Source: an uncultured Clostridia bacterium
GTDB lineage: Bacteria > Bacillota > Clostridia > Lachnospirales > Lachnospiraceae
Direction: 5' to 3'
DNA length: 20,149 bases
Assembly: GCA_947178045.1 (NCBI GenBank)
Contig: CAMWWR010000001.1
Location: forward strand, 1-20,149
Shown: positions 1 to 7,334 of the stretch, one piece after another
Layout: each line of letters begins with the position of its first letter
Position numbering within the stretch: the stretch's first letter is position 1
Position numbers and translations under genes: made by a program
The notes under the pieces: generated by a model
The model's database searches: none
What the model saw: only the letters and a program-made list of their open reading frames with translations
Told to the model about the DNA's origin: nothing

Positions 1-306
1 CCTTTCTTCCTCACATCTTTCTTGGGACTCATCCGGCAGCATCCCTTTCTCCTTTTCTCTTTCTTCCCAGACTGCGCCCTCCTGCGTTTTATTTTCGCTT
101 CCTGCTTCCTTCCCATCCTTCATTTTGCTTTCCTCCCTGCTCCCGCACTCATTCCGCATTACTTCCTTTGCTTCCTTTTCGTTCCAACCACACATCTCAT
201 TATCCTCCCTTTTCCCATTCTCACCCTGCCGCACGCTTTCCGCCTTCCTGCCGTTCTCGTCCTGCATCACGCTTTCTGCCTTCCTTCCGTCTCCGTCCTG
301 CATCAT
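1..306 (-). CDS. Partial charged hypothetical protein after tadC
   Basis: An open frame on the minus strand starts at tandem ATG codons (306-301) and stays open to the window edge, so its C-terminus is not visible. The first ATG overlaps the TGA stop of another short frame in an ATGA arrangement, and a purine-rich stretch (GGCGGAAGG) sits close upstream. The translation is very rich in Glu, Lys, Arg and Asn, has no membrane segment in the visible part, and opens with an imperfect 12-residue repeat. I do not recognise a family. Its place directly after tadC suggests it may belong to the pilus operon, where Clostridia usually have pilin or accessory genes. Because the purine-rich strand alone could keep a frame open by chance, it may also be non-coding. 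The 447 bases left of tadC hold nothing else I can support. Confidence 0.35.
   Translation of the reverse strand, partial: MMQDGDGRKAESVMQDENGRKAESVRQGENGKREDNEMCGWNEKEAKEVMRNECGSREESKMKDGKEAGSENKTQEGAVWEEREKEKGMLPDESQERCEEER
196..303 (-). repeat. Imperfect 36-bp tandem repeat, three units
   Basis: Two adjacent 36-bp units (268-303 and 232-267) match at about 31 of 36 positions. A third, much weaker unit follows (196-231). Read on the minus strand in the frame of the charged ORF, they encode MQDGDGRKAESV, MQDENGRKAESV and RQGENGKREDNE. The unit length is a multiple of three, so copy-number change would keep the frame. Confidence 0.5.
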
Positions 307-447
307 ACCTTCCGCCTCACTTCTTCTCTCACTGTCCGCCTCATTTTCGACTTTTCGTTTGATTCCATCTTACACCTGTCTCTCCTTCCATTTCCCTGTC
401 CGTTATCCCTTTTTATGCCGTCTCTCATACTTTTTCCGCCGTTTTCT

Positions 448-1716
448 TCACAGCGCAAAGCTTGCAAACGCCGGCACCAGTATGACGACCAGCACCAGCA
501 CCAGCATGCCGCCCATGGGCAGCAGCAACCTTGTTCCGGCCTCCTCCCCCTTTCGTCTGGCCTGCGCCATCCGCTCGGAAAACACCTCGCGCGCCTCCGA
601 CTGCAAAAGCTCCGCAATCCCCCGGGAGCCCTTTCTCAGATTCTGGGACAATATGGCCGTAAATCTCAGGTACGGCAAAAGCCCGCAGCGCCTTCCGAAT
701 ATTTCATACGCCTGCAGTTCCGGCATGCCGACCTCCAGCTGCGCCGCCGTACGTTTCATTTCTTCATAGACATAGCGGCATCGACCGTTCTTTTTATAAT
801 CCTCCGTCATCCTTTCCCAGGCTCCCCTGACATTCATCCCGGCTCCGAGCAGCAGTAAAAAACGGCTCAGAAAATCGGGATAGTCGGCAAGCAGCTGCCC
901 TTCGCGCTTTTTCATCCGCCCGAGGAGCTCTGACGTCTCATGAAAATAGAGCAGCAGCAAAAGAACCACCCACAAAAGCAAAAGCCCGCTCGCTCCGCTC
1001 CGCCCGGCCTCCTCCCAGTACAGCTCGCCGGAGGACACACTCTGAGGCAGCTCCATATAATCAAGCTCCGATGTCCTTTCACTGCTCTCCCCGACGGCGC
1101 GGAGAACCTCCCGCTCAAACAGCTCCTGCCCGCTGTACGGATAGGGCAGTATTGTTACCGGATAGCTCCTTTTGCGGCTTTCCCCGGCATATACCACTGT
1201 AGCCCCGAGTACAATTCCGGCAGGCTTTTCCAGCTCGTGGTTGCACACGCTCCCGTCCGGCTGTAGCAGAGTGCTGTCCGAGGTTTCCCAGTATATCTCC
1301 ACTCCGAGCTCCGGCAGTGCGTCCGGCAGCACCAGGGAATACTCCACCTCCGAAAGAGAACTATTCTTCCCCTGCATTCTTTTTTCCAGCTCTTCAAACG
1401 CTTCGGAAAACAGCTCTTCCAGCTCTCCTCCCGTCCGCACTTTCGCACCCACCTCCAGCGGAATCTGTGCGGAGTATGTCCCGCTGTCGACGGTAAGCAG
1501 CACCTCGCTGCTCCCCTTTTCTGGCCGTGTGATCCGGTAAGCCTCAAGCACCGCGCCCTTCGTCCCGCTTATGGCAGGCGGCAGCAGAACCGCCGCCAGC
1601 AGCAGGCCCGCCGTCAGCACCTTTGTTCTTCTTCCTCTCTCAAAACGCTTTTCCCGGCTCTCCGCCTTTTCCATGGGATAAAGCATTCCGAGCATATCCT
1701 TTACTTCCTGCTTCAA
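448..1716 (-). CDS. tadC: TadC-like pilus assembly protein with Ig-like insert
   Basis: This is an inner-membrane platform protein of the Tad/Flp pilus machine (type II secretion F family), which would work with the TadB-like neighbour and the CpaF ATPase. The 422 residues show a first membrane helix at about 33-50, a long outward-facing region at about 51-242, a second helix at about 243-258, a cytoplasmic F-type helical domain at about 275-395 and a final helix at about 397-418. The usual TadC has no such external region. Residues about 127-190 (LVLPDALP..GVEIYWETSD....DGSV....GATVVYAGE....YPVTILP) resemble an atrophied bacterial Ig-like domain. The start is TTG, chosen because AAGGAGG lies 6 nt upstream; the first ATG, seven codons in, lacks such a site. 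The gap to tadB is 26 nt, so the genes are probably co-transcribed. TadC identity rests on position and the C-terminal domain. Confidence 0.78.
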   Translation of the reverse strand: MKQEVKDMLGMLYPMEKAESREKRFERGRRTKVLTAGLLLAAVLLPPAISGTKGAVLEAYRITRPEKGSSEVLLTVDSGTYSAQIPLEVGAKVRTGGELEELFSEAFEELEKRMQGKNSSLSEVEYSLVLPDALPELGVEIYWETSDSTLLQPDGSVCNHELEKPAGIVLGATVVYAGESRKRSYPVTILPYPYSGQELFEREVLRAVGESSERTSELDYMELPQSVSSGELYWEEAGRSGASGLLLLWVVLLLLLYFHETSELLGRMKKREGQLLADYPDFLSRFLLLLGAGMNVRGAWERMTEDYKKNGRCRYVYEEMKRTAAQLEVGMPELQAYEIFGRRCGLLPYLRFTAILSQNLRKGSRGIAELLQSEAREVFSERMAQARRKGEEAGTRLLLPMGGMLVLVLVVILVPAFASFAL

Positions 1717-1742
1717 ACCGCTCCTCCTTCGCCGAACTTAAA

Positions 1743-2489
1743 CTACAGCTCAATCTGCGTTATGTGCTCCATCAGCCAGGCCAGAAACAGATACGCAAGC
1801 AGCATCACTGTCATCAACACCCTGCCGAAAACACCCTCGTACAGCAGGTCAAGAAACCCCGGGGAGCACAGGCGGAAATACGCGAGGATCCCCGGCGGTA
1901 TCAGCCGCATCACCCTGCACTCCAGCTGCTTTGCCGTCAGAATCGTGTGGATCTCCCGCTTCACCTCCGTCTTGTCGGACACGACCGCCGCTGCCGAGCG
2001 TATGATCTGCAGCAAATCTCCGCCGCTCCGCTTCGCCGTTGCGTACAGCTCCGCAAAGCTCTGCGCTTCCTCCAGCCCGCTCCGCCCTGCAAAATTGCGA
2101 AATGCCTCCTCCGCAGGAACCGAATTCTCCATGGCTCTGCACACTCCGCTCAGTTCCCGCCGTATCCATGAATTTTCAGCGTACAGGCACGCCAGATCCT
2201 TTTCTGCAGCAGCCACTGCATTCTCCATTGCATAGCCTGCCTCCAGGCAGGCTCCCATGCTTGTCAGGGCGTCGCGGAACTCGGCCATTCTCCGAAGCCC
2301 TTCCTCCTGCTCCGCCTTTCGGTGGAAACGAAAATAATATACCGCAAAGCCCGGCAGAAAAAGCAGCCCCAGACGCCAGCTGTCATAGAGCAGCATTCCG
2401 GCGGCAAGACACAACAAAATATACTTTGCCGCCAGCACAAGAAACGTTCCCGGACTCACCGCAGTCCCTTCTCTTCCTTTCTTTTTCAT
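1743..2489 (-). CDS. tadB: TadB-like pilus assembly protein (T2SS F family)
   Basis: This is a 248-residue integral membrane protein, likely the second platform subunit of the Tad pilus secretion machine. Two hydrophobic helices near the N-terminus (about 15-30 and 36-52) precede a cytoplasmic helical F-type domain at about 60-190 (RRMAEFRDALTSMGACLEAG, then a GLEEAQSFAELYATAKRSGGDL segment typical of the family). A hydrophobic C-terminal part follows at about 195-240. The ATG has GGGAGG about 8 nt upstream. It lies 44 nt after cpaF and 26 nt before the TadC-like gene, the usual Tad order. It is somewhat short for TadB, as is common in Clostridia. TadB and TadC are told apart here mainly by gene order. 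Confidence 0.82.
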   Translation of the reverse strand: MKKKGREGTAVSPGTFLVLAAKYILLCLAAGMLLYDSWRLGLLFLPGFAVYYFRFHRKAEQEEGLRRMAEFRDALTSMGACLEAGYAMENAVAAAEKDLACLYAENSWIRRELSGVCRAMENSVPAEEAFRNFAGRSGLEEAQSFAELYATAKRSGGDLLQIIRSAAAVVSDKTEVKREIHTILTAKQLECRVMRLIPPGILAYFRLCSPGFLDLLYEGVFGRVLMTVMLLAYLFLAWLMEHITQIEL

Positions 2490-2533
2490 CGCCGTACCTC
2501 CCTGTATGCTGCAGTCTGGCCTGTGCTGCCAGC

Positions 2534-3865
2534 TTATATCTCGGCTCCCGCGCGCTTCAGCTTCTGGCGTTTCAGCAGCCCGGTTCCCCTGCTTTTCAAC
2601 TCACCTGCAACCGAACCGCTTCCGCTCTCCCCCGTCTCTTCGAATTCATACAGGCAGTTCAGCTCGATCTCTCCGTCCACACAGTCCAGCACCTCGGCAA
2701 TCTCAAGTACACGGCGCGACTTATCGCGCAGCCGCCCGAGATGAACAATAATATCTATGGCTGACGCAATCTGCTTTCTCACTGCGAGCAGCGGAATATC
2801 CGTTCCGAGCAGCACCATTGTTTCCAGTCTCAGCAGCATATCGCGCGGAGAATTCGAATGTCCGGTGCTCATCCCGTTATGCCCCGTATTCAGCGCCTGC
2901 AGCATATCGATCGCAGCGGCATCGCGCACCTCGCCGACGATAATCCGATCCGGTCTCATCCGAAGCGACGAGCGGATCAGGTCACGGATGGAAACCTCGT
3001 TTTTCCCTTCAACATTTGCATTCCGCACCTCCAGTCTCACCAGATTTGGGATGCCGCGCAGCTGCAGCTCCGCCGAATCCTCAATAGTGATCACCCGCTC
3101 ATCCTTCGGAATCGCATTGGACAGCGCATTTAAGAATGTCGTCTTACCCGAGCCGGTTCCGCCGGAAATAAAGATGTTGTATCCTGCGGCCACCAGTGTT
3201 TCCAGAAAATCTGCCGCAGCCCTTGTCAGCGCTCCCATCTCTACCAGGCGCGGCATGTCCAGCGCCTCCTCCGGAAACTTTCGAATCGTGACGACCGGCC
3301 CCTCCAGCGCGACCGGCGGAAGCACGATGTTTACTCTGGAACCGTCCGGCAGCCTCGCGTCCACAATCGGTGAAGCCTCGTTAATGATACGGTTTGCCCC
3401 CGCAACAATCTGCTGTACTACCTCCTCCAGCTTCTGCCGGGAATCGAAGCACCGGTCCCACTTTCGGATTTTTCCGTTTTGCTCTATAAAAATCTGCTTT
3501 TCACCGTTCACCATGATCTCCGATATGCTGGAATCCTCGACAAGCTCCTGAAGAACATCCAGCCTGCGGATCGAATTAAAAATCTCCGTCCGCAGCCGCA
3601 GCTTTTCCCGTATACTGATGTAGCCGCCCTGCAGTCTCTCACAGATCCCGGCATCAATCAGCTGCTTCAATTCCTCATCCGACATATCCCGCGACAGATC
3701 GACCGTTTTCATAACATAGTCCAAAAGCTCCTGCTTCCGCCCGGCCCGCAGCTTCTGTGACTCCACCTCCGCTCCACCGTCCCTTTCACGCGCGGCGCGG
3801 ATTTTCTCCGGCATATCCCGCAGGTGCTCGTCCTCCTGCAATGCCCCTCCTCTGTTTTCCCGCAA
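2534..3865 (-). CDS. cpaF: CpaF/TadA pilus assembly ATPase
   Basis: This is the cytoplasmic hexameric secretion ATPase (GspE/VirB11-like) that powers Tad/Flp pilus assembly. In the 443-residue product the N-terminal region up to about 100 is charged and helical. The core then shows Walker A GGTGSGKT at 235-242, the Asp box ITIEDSAEL at about 259-267, Walker B RIIVGEVRD at 307-315, and the His box GHNGMSTGHSNSPRDML from about 328. All key residues are present and length is normal. The start is TTG at 3865 with AGAGGAGG just upstream. A second in-frame TTG eight codons later has its own AGAGGAGG, so translation may begin at either. It lies 101 nt after tadZ and 44 nt before tadB. Confidence 0.95.
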   Translation of the reverse strand: MRENRGGALQEDEHLRDMPEKIRAARERDGGAEVESQKLRAGRKQELLDYVMKTVDLSRDMSDEELKQLIDAGICERLQGGYISIREKLRLRTEIFNSIRRLDVLQELVEDSSISEIMVNGEKQIFIEQNGKIRKWDRCFDSRQKLEEVVQQIVAGANRIINEASPIVDARLPDGSRVNIVLPPVALEGPVVTIRKFPEEALDMPRLVEMGALTRAAADFLETLVAAGYNIFISGGTGSGKTTFLNALSNAIPKDERVITIEDSAELQLRGIPNLVRLEVRNANVEGKNEVSIRDLIRSSLRMRPDRIIVGEVRDAAAIDMLQALNTGHNGMSTGHSNSPRDMLLRLETMVLLGTDIPLLAVRKQIASAIDIIVHLGRLRDKSRRVLEIAEVLDCVDGEIELNCLYEFEETGESGSGSVAGELKSRGTGLLKRQKLKRAGAEI

Positions 3866-3966
3866 TGCTTCCTCCTCTCTGTTTCGCAGCGGTTCGCCCG
3901 CCGTATACCGCTTGCCCGTCGGCCGGCCTGTATCACAGCCTTTCGGCTCTGCGCAAGGCGCTCTTT

Positions 3967-4896
3967 CTACGGCAGCCGTTCGCTCAGCTCGGCCAGCATC
4001 GAAGCTTCGTCGGCAAGCCGGAGCCTTACAAGCCTCTCGGAAAAATCCGGTTCCCTCGCTTCCGCCTGCCGCACAAGCTCCTGCTCCCGCTCCGCCGTCC
4101 GCCGGTCCCCCCGGCCAATCAGGACAATGTACTCCGACTGCTCCATCGCCCCTGCAGATGCGTCAGTAAAGCCCCCTGCATCGACAATCACGCAGTCGTA
4201 CTTCTCGAGTCCGGCAACCGCCTCCAGCAGCGCCGCAAGCTCCGCCGAGGTGCACTCCGAAATATCCGCCCAGTGAGACACGCCGTACAGGCAGTCCACG
4301 CGCTCGCATTTTCGTATCAGCTTTGCAATATGTTCTTTGATCTCGTTGGAATTCTGTTTGATAAAATAGATTGCCTCCGTCAGCGCGCTGCTCCGCGCTC
4401 CCGATGCGGCAGGCATATAAAATGGATCAAGTGACAGATAGAATATTTTTTTGTCCCTGCTCTTCTTTTTGGCGAGAGCATAAGCCAGCGTGGTATCTCC
4501 TCCGCAGCCGATTCCGCAGACTGTCCAGATTCTGGTTCCCGGTGAGGCTCTTCCCCGCCTTTCGGGCTGCAGCTCCTGGTAATAGGCCATGAGCTCGTCC
4601 AGTATCTCCTGAGCGGACTGGAACCGGAAAATGACCGGCGGCCCGTCCTCCCGCACACAGCCCTGTCCCGCGAGCAGCACTGTTCTGCAGTCCGGTTTTC
4701 TTTCCAGCGCATAATACAGCTCTGCCTCGCAGAGCAGCAGCCCGATCGTATGCGTCTCGGCATAGCGCTGAAAGCTTTCCTCCCTCGTGAAAGCGGCCGC
4801 CGTTATCCCGGCAAAAGCCTCCTGCTGGTGGAAATAGCCGAGCAGCCGTGTTATATAGGCCTCCTCCCTGTCGAGAACGGCCAGTATCTGTTCCAT
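3967..4896 (-). CDS. tadZ: TadZ/CpaE-like pilus localisation protein
   Basis: This is a 309-residue member of the MinD/ParA-like TadZ/CpaE group, which places the Tad machine at the cell pole in studied bacteria. Residues 1 to about 110 resemble an atypical receiver domain. The ParA-like fold begins near 122 (TRIWTVCGIGCGGDTTLAYALA). The P-loop is degenerate: where ParA proteins have the signature and P-loop lysines, this one has Ile129 and Asp134. A Walker B-like strand follows at about 234-240 (DCVIVDAGG). The ATG at 4896 is chosen because AAGGAGGTGG sits just upstream and the -10/-35 promoter lies between it and the next upstream in-frame start at 4974. It is the first gene of the pilus operon. 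Confidence 0.82.
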   Translation of the reverse strand: MEQILAVLDREEAYITRLLGYFHQQEAFAGITAAAFTREESFQRYAETHTIGLLLCEAELYYALERKPDCRTVLLAGQGCVREDGPPVIFRFQSAQEILDELMAYYQELQPERRGRASPGTRIWTVCGIGCGGDTTLAYALAKKKSRDKKIFYLSLDPFYMPAASGARSSALTEAIYFIKQNSNEIKEHIAKLIRKCERVDCLYGVSHWADISECTSAELAALLEAVAGLEKYDCVIVDAGGFTDASAGAMEQSEYIVLIGRGDRRTAEREQELVRQAEAREPDFSERLVRLRLADEASMLAELSERLP

Positions 4897-4930
4897 TGCA
4901 CCACCTCCTTCTGTTCGGTACGGTAGCGCC

Positions 4931-4959
4931 ATCATATTCGAAAAATCCGGCTCTGTCAA
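4931..4959 (-). promoter_or_regulatory. Promoter of the tad operon
   Basis: On the minus strand TTGACA (4959-4954) is followed after exactly 17 nt by TATGAT (4936-4931). Both are near the sigma-A consensus. Transcription would begin near 4925, about 30 nt before the tadZ ATG, leaving a short leader with a strong ribosome binding site. The rest of the gap 4897-5187 holds a 10-bp direct repeat upstream of yaaL (CTCTGAATAA at 5115-5124 and 5145-5154) and nothing else I recognise. Confidence 0.82.
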
Positions 4960-5187
4960 GTCGATTCCCGCCATCCCGGCAAAATTCGTCAGAGTGTCCG
5001 TATTTCCGCCCCGGTTTTATTGATTATTTCCTTACCTGTCCGTACAAGCCGCCCGAATTTCACTCGACACTTTTCACAAAAAGCTGTCCCGAAATTTTAC
5101 GCGGAGCAGCCTGTCTCTGAATAACCGCGGAATTTTTTGCCATACTCTGAATAATTATAGAATAAGAAAATAAAGGAGGCCTTGCTC

Positions 5188-5415
5188 ATGCTTTTCTTTC
5201 ATTCCAAAAAGACAGACGAAGACAACAGTGCGCTCATGGCTGAGCTCGCCCGGACAAAGCTCGCTCTCGATACCGCCTATTCCAATTTTGAAAACGTTGT
5301 CGATCCCGATCTGATCGACTCCTGCATCTACGAGGTCAATGCAATTCAGCAGCGCTACCGGTATCTGCTCAGGCAGCTGAAAATGGACGAGACCCCTGCC
5401 GTGCTCACAAAATAA
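5188..5415 (+). CDS. yaaL: YaaL family protein (DUF2508)
   Basis: This is a small 75-residue soluble helical protein of unknown function. The C-terminal half (YSNFENVVDPDLIDSCIYEV and then QQRYRYLLRQLK) matches the DUF2508/YaaL signature of Firmicutes. The ATG at 5188 is chosen because AAAGGAGG ends 8 nt before it; the upstream TTG at 5182 would be only 2 nt from that site. In Firmicutes yaaL usually sits between recR and bofA. Here neither is present: it stands alone between a pilus operon and a MerR gene. No strong promoter is visible; a weak TAGAAT-like -10 is at 5158-5163. Confidence 0.82.
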   Translation: MLFFHSKKTDEDNSALMAELARTKLALDTAYSNFENVVDPDLIDSCIYEVNAIQQRYRYLLRQLKMDETPAVLTK

Positions 5416-5466
5416 GCCGGATGCGCATAAACAGATCAAATACAAAAACAGGCCCGATCCAAAAAA

Positions 5467-5546
5467 CGGACCGCGGCGTGTCTGTAAACTTATTCCTGTG
5501 TTCCACGCATCCCGCAGAAAACAGTTTTCAGACACACCGCGGTCTG
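5467..5546 (-). terminator. Long-stem terminator of the MerR gene
   Basis: Arms 5467-5489 and 5524-5546 are imperfect inverted repeats of 23 nt with about three mismatches or G-T pairs around a loop of 34 nt. On the minus strand the second arm runs directly into six T residues (5461-5466 on the plus strand), as expected for intrinsic termination of the MerR gene. On the plus strand no T run follows, so it is a poor terminator for yaaL. The stem and loop are larger than usual. Confidence 0.7.
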
Positions 5547-5554
5547 CCGAACCA

Positions 5555-7129
5555 TCAAGTCGAAGGCTGCCTCTCTGCCCTTCTAAAAACATACCAATCC
5601 GGTTCTCTGCCCGCAAACGTATAATCCCCGCTTTTCCATTGGATAAAAAGATATTCCGTATCCCCGTATTTTCGGATCACATACTGGTTTGCGGTTGACC
5701 TTGGATTACAGATGACATATCCCCTCACCCAACGCCAAACGTCCGCTGAATCCGCACATATGCTCCCATCTCTTGTATTCAGGAAGCCATTTATCATAGC
5801 ACCGCCCTCCGCAAACTCCGCACTTCTCCAATAGAGTCCCTCGTAAGGGAGCAATGCACAGGTCTTCTGCGGATCAAAGGTATCCACTGTCCTTACGAAA
5901 TCGCACACATCCCATTTCCCAAGCACTAAAAGGTCTTCGGCAGGAAGGTTCGGAATCTCATCCACAATCCGGATATCCTGTTTGCTGTATGCTTTCGCAT
6001 CCGTTTTCCGGAAAACCCATATTTCCGGATTCCCCCCACGGAAATAATTATTGTCTTTAAACTCGACAAACATATAAGTATCATTTCCGATCTTTTCAAT
6101 CGTATAACGATTTCTATTTTCTCTGTGCGGATAGCCGCAAACAGACAATAACAGCCCCTTCGTCCAGGCAAAACACCAGTACCGCTCACCGCCCGGCAGG
6201 AAATACAGTTCTTTGACAAAGCCCTTCCTCAGCGCCGATTTTTGTTTCTTTGGGTGGAACATCTCCCTGCACGGCAAATTGTCAACCATTTCCCAATGCC
6301 CGATGGCTTCCTCGTCATTTACGAAAGGCACGTTGATATCCTCATTGTATTTGAGTTCAAAATCGCCCAGCTTCACAACAGGCAGTTTCACCTCCACCGT
6401 GCCGTCCTGATACATGATTTTGTAAGTCGGTCCAACAATCTGATATTCGTTATCCAAAACATATTTTCCCAGCGCCCGCACGGCATCCTCGTACTCTTCC
6501 CCGGTGCACACAAGGTTTGCCGTGTCGCACGGAAATGAAATGGTCTTTTCCGAAAGTCCGCAGGTTTTCGGGAGGCCTCCCGTGATTTCCACCCCGATGC
6601 CGGTGTCGAAATTCTCGCTTATAAACTCGGTTTCATAGTCGATGATCACCGCTCTGCTGCCGAGGATTTCTTTTGGTATTTTGTCGTAAAGTTCCTTTAA
6701 CAAACTCTCGCATTCGGATTTTTCCGCGATAATCCGACGTTCATACGCCAAACTTATTTCATCACTCTTTCTTATCACAATGTCAAACATTGATTCGTCC
6801 TCCTTCAAAGTGGAAATTAAATTGGAAAGAATGCTCAGGCGGTATTCCGTCTGTTTCCTGAGTTCGCAAAGCTCCTGCTGCTTTACCTTAATCAACTCCG
6901 CGAATTTCTCCTTGGGCAGGGAAAAAATTTCTTTGATTTCGTCCAGGCGAAAACCAAGCTCTTTGAGCGCTACAATGCGGTAACAATCCAGCAGTTTTGC
7001 TGCGTTGTAGTAACGGTAGCCAGTTGATGGGTCGATGGAATCCGGCTGTAAAATCCCCTCACTGTCGTAATACCGCAGCGTCTTTACAGGAATTTTGCTC
7101 AGCTTTGAAAGTTCGCCGATTTTATACAT
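5555..7129 (-). CDS. MerR-family regulator with GyrI-like and duplicated C-terminal modules
   Basis: This is a likely ligand-responsive transcription factor of 524 residues, far longer than a simple MerR protein (usually 120-300). Residues 1-70 form the winged-helix domain (MYKIGELSKLSKIPVKTLRYYD, then STGYRYY), and about 75-110 the dimerisation coiled coil. About 115-255 fit a GyrI/AraC-effector-like domain. The C-terminal part has two related modules at about 275-375 and 401-520. Each begins with a GxW(E/D)-V-D pattern and ends in a Y-x-I-x-K/E-x-x-x-x-x-Y-x-F strand, then aromatic residues and WxVFRR/K. I recall the same pattern (WTKG, EWKSGDY, YYVL) in C-terminal regions of Clostridia M56 peptidases. 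The ATG at 7129 has AAGGAGG 6 nt upstream; an earlier ATG at 7198 falls at the likely transcription start. No adjacent target gene is evident. Confidence 0.82.
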   Translation of the reverse strand: MYKIGELSKLSKIPVKTLRYYDSEGILQPDSIDPSTGYRYYNAAKLLDCYRIVALKELGFRLDEIKEIFSLPKEKFAELIKVKQQELCELRKQTEYRLSILSNLISTLKEDESMFDIVIRKSDEISLAYERRIIAEKSECESLLKELYDKIPKEILGSRAVIIDYETEFISENFDTGIGVEITGGLPKTCGLSEKTISFPCDTANLVCTGEEYEDAVRALGKYVLDNEYQIVGPTYKIMYQDGTVEVKLPVVKLGDFELKYNEDINVPFVNDEEAIGHWEMVDNLPCREMFHPKKQKSALRKGFVKELYFLPGGERYWCFAWTKGLLLSVCGYPHRENRNRYTIEKIGNDTYMFVEFKDNNYFRGGNPEIWVFRKTDAKAYSKQDIRIVDEIPNLPAEDLLVLGKWDVCDFVRTVDTFDPQKTCALLPYEGLYWRSAEFAEGGAMINGFLNTRDGSICADSADVWRWVRGYVICNPRSTANQYVIRKYGDTEYLFIQWKSGDYTFAGREPDWYVFRRAERQPST

Positions 7130-7202
7130 AATGTCCTCCTTCTTTAAATTTTGCAAGTATTCTTCCAGTACCACTTCACGGTGCTTTTTTGTTTGCATTG
7201 CA

Positions 7203-7233
7203 ATAGTATCATTACAGTCAGGGGGAGAGTCAA
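7203..7233 (-). promoter_or_regulatory. MerR-type promoter with 19-bp spacer
   Basis: On the minus strand TTGACT (7233-7228) and TACTAT (7208-7203) are separated by 19 nt. MerR-family activators are known to act on promoters with over-long 19-20 bp spacers, and the TTGACTCTCCCCCTGA sequence is like operators of drug-sensing MerR proteins. It suggests autoregulation of the downstream gene. Confidence 0.6.
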
Positions 7234-7291
7234 GGATTTTTGAAGAGATATTAAATCATTGAAATCACGGGCAAAGCCCGCCATAAACAGC

Positions 7292-7322
7292 AGGGCTGCC
7301 GCTGTTTCTCTGCGGCAGCCCT
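7292..7322 (-). terminator. Stem-loop terminator at the end of the maltodextrin operon
   Basis: Perfect 10-bp arms (7292-7301 and 7313-7322) enclose an 11-nt loop, 12 nt after the amylase stop codon on the minus strand. Only a short, broken T stretch follows (GCTGTTTATG), so termination may be incomplete. Confidence 0.6.
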
Positions 7323-7334
7323 GAGCTGTAAAAT

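Noticed and set aside
196..303. CRISPR-like array in the 36-bp repeat units
   Set aside because: The units are directly adjacent without unique spacers, degenerate, and in a possible coding frame, so this is a tandem repeat, not a CRISPR array.
22..858. A 278-codon plus-strand frame at the left edge
   Set aside because: It runs antisense through the TadC F domain and then through a pyrimidine-rich stretch. The product is a Phe/Leu/Pro-rich low-complexity string without any domain.
5155..5616. A 153-codon minus-strand frame over yaaL
   Set aside because: It covers yaaL in antisense and the MerR terminator. The yaaL frame has a family match and a strong ribosome binding site.
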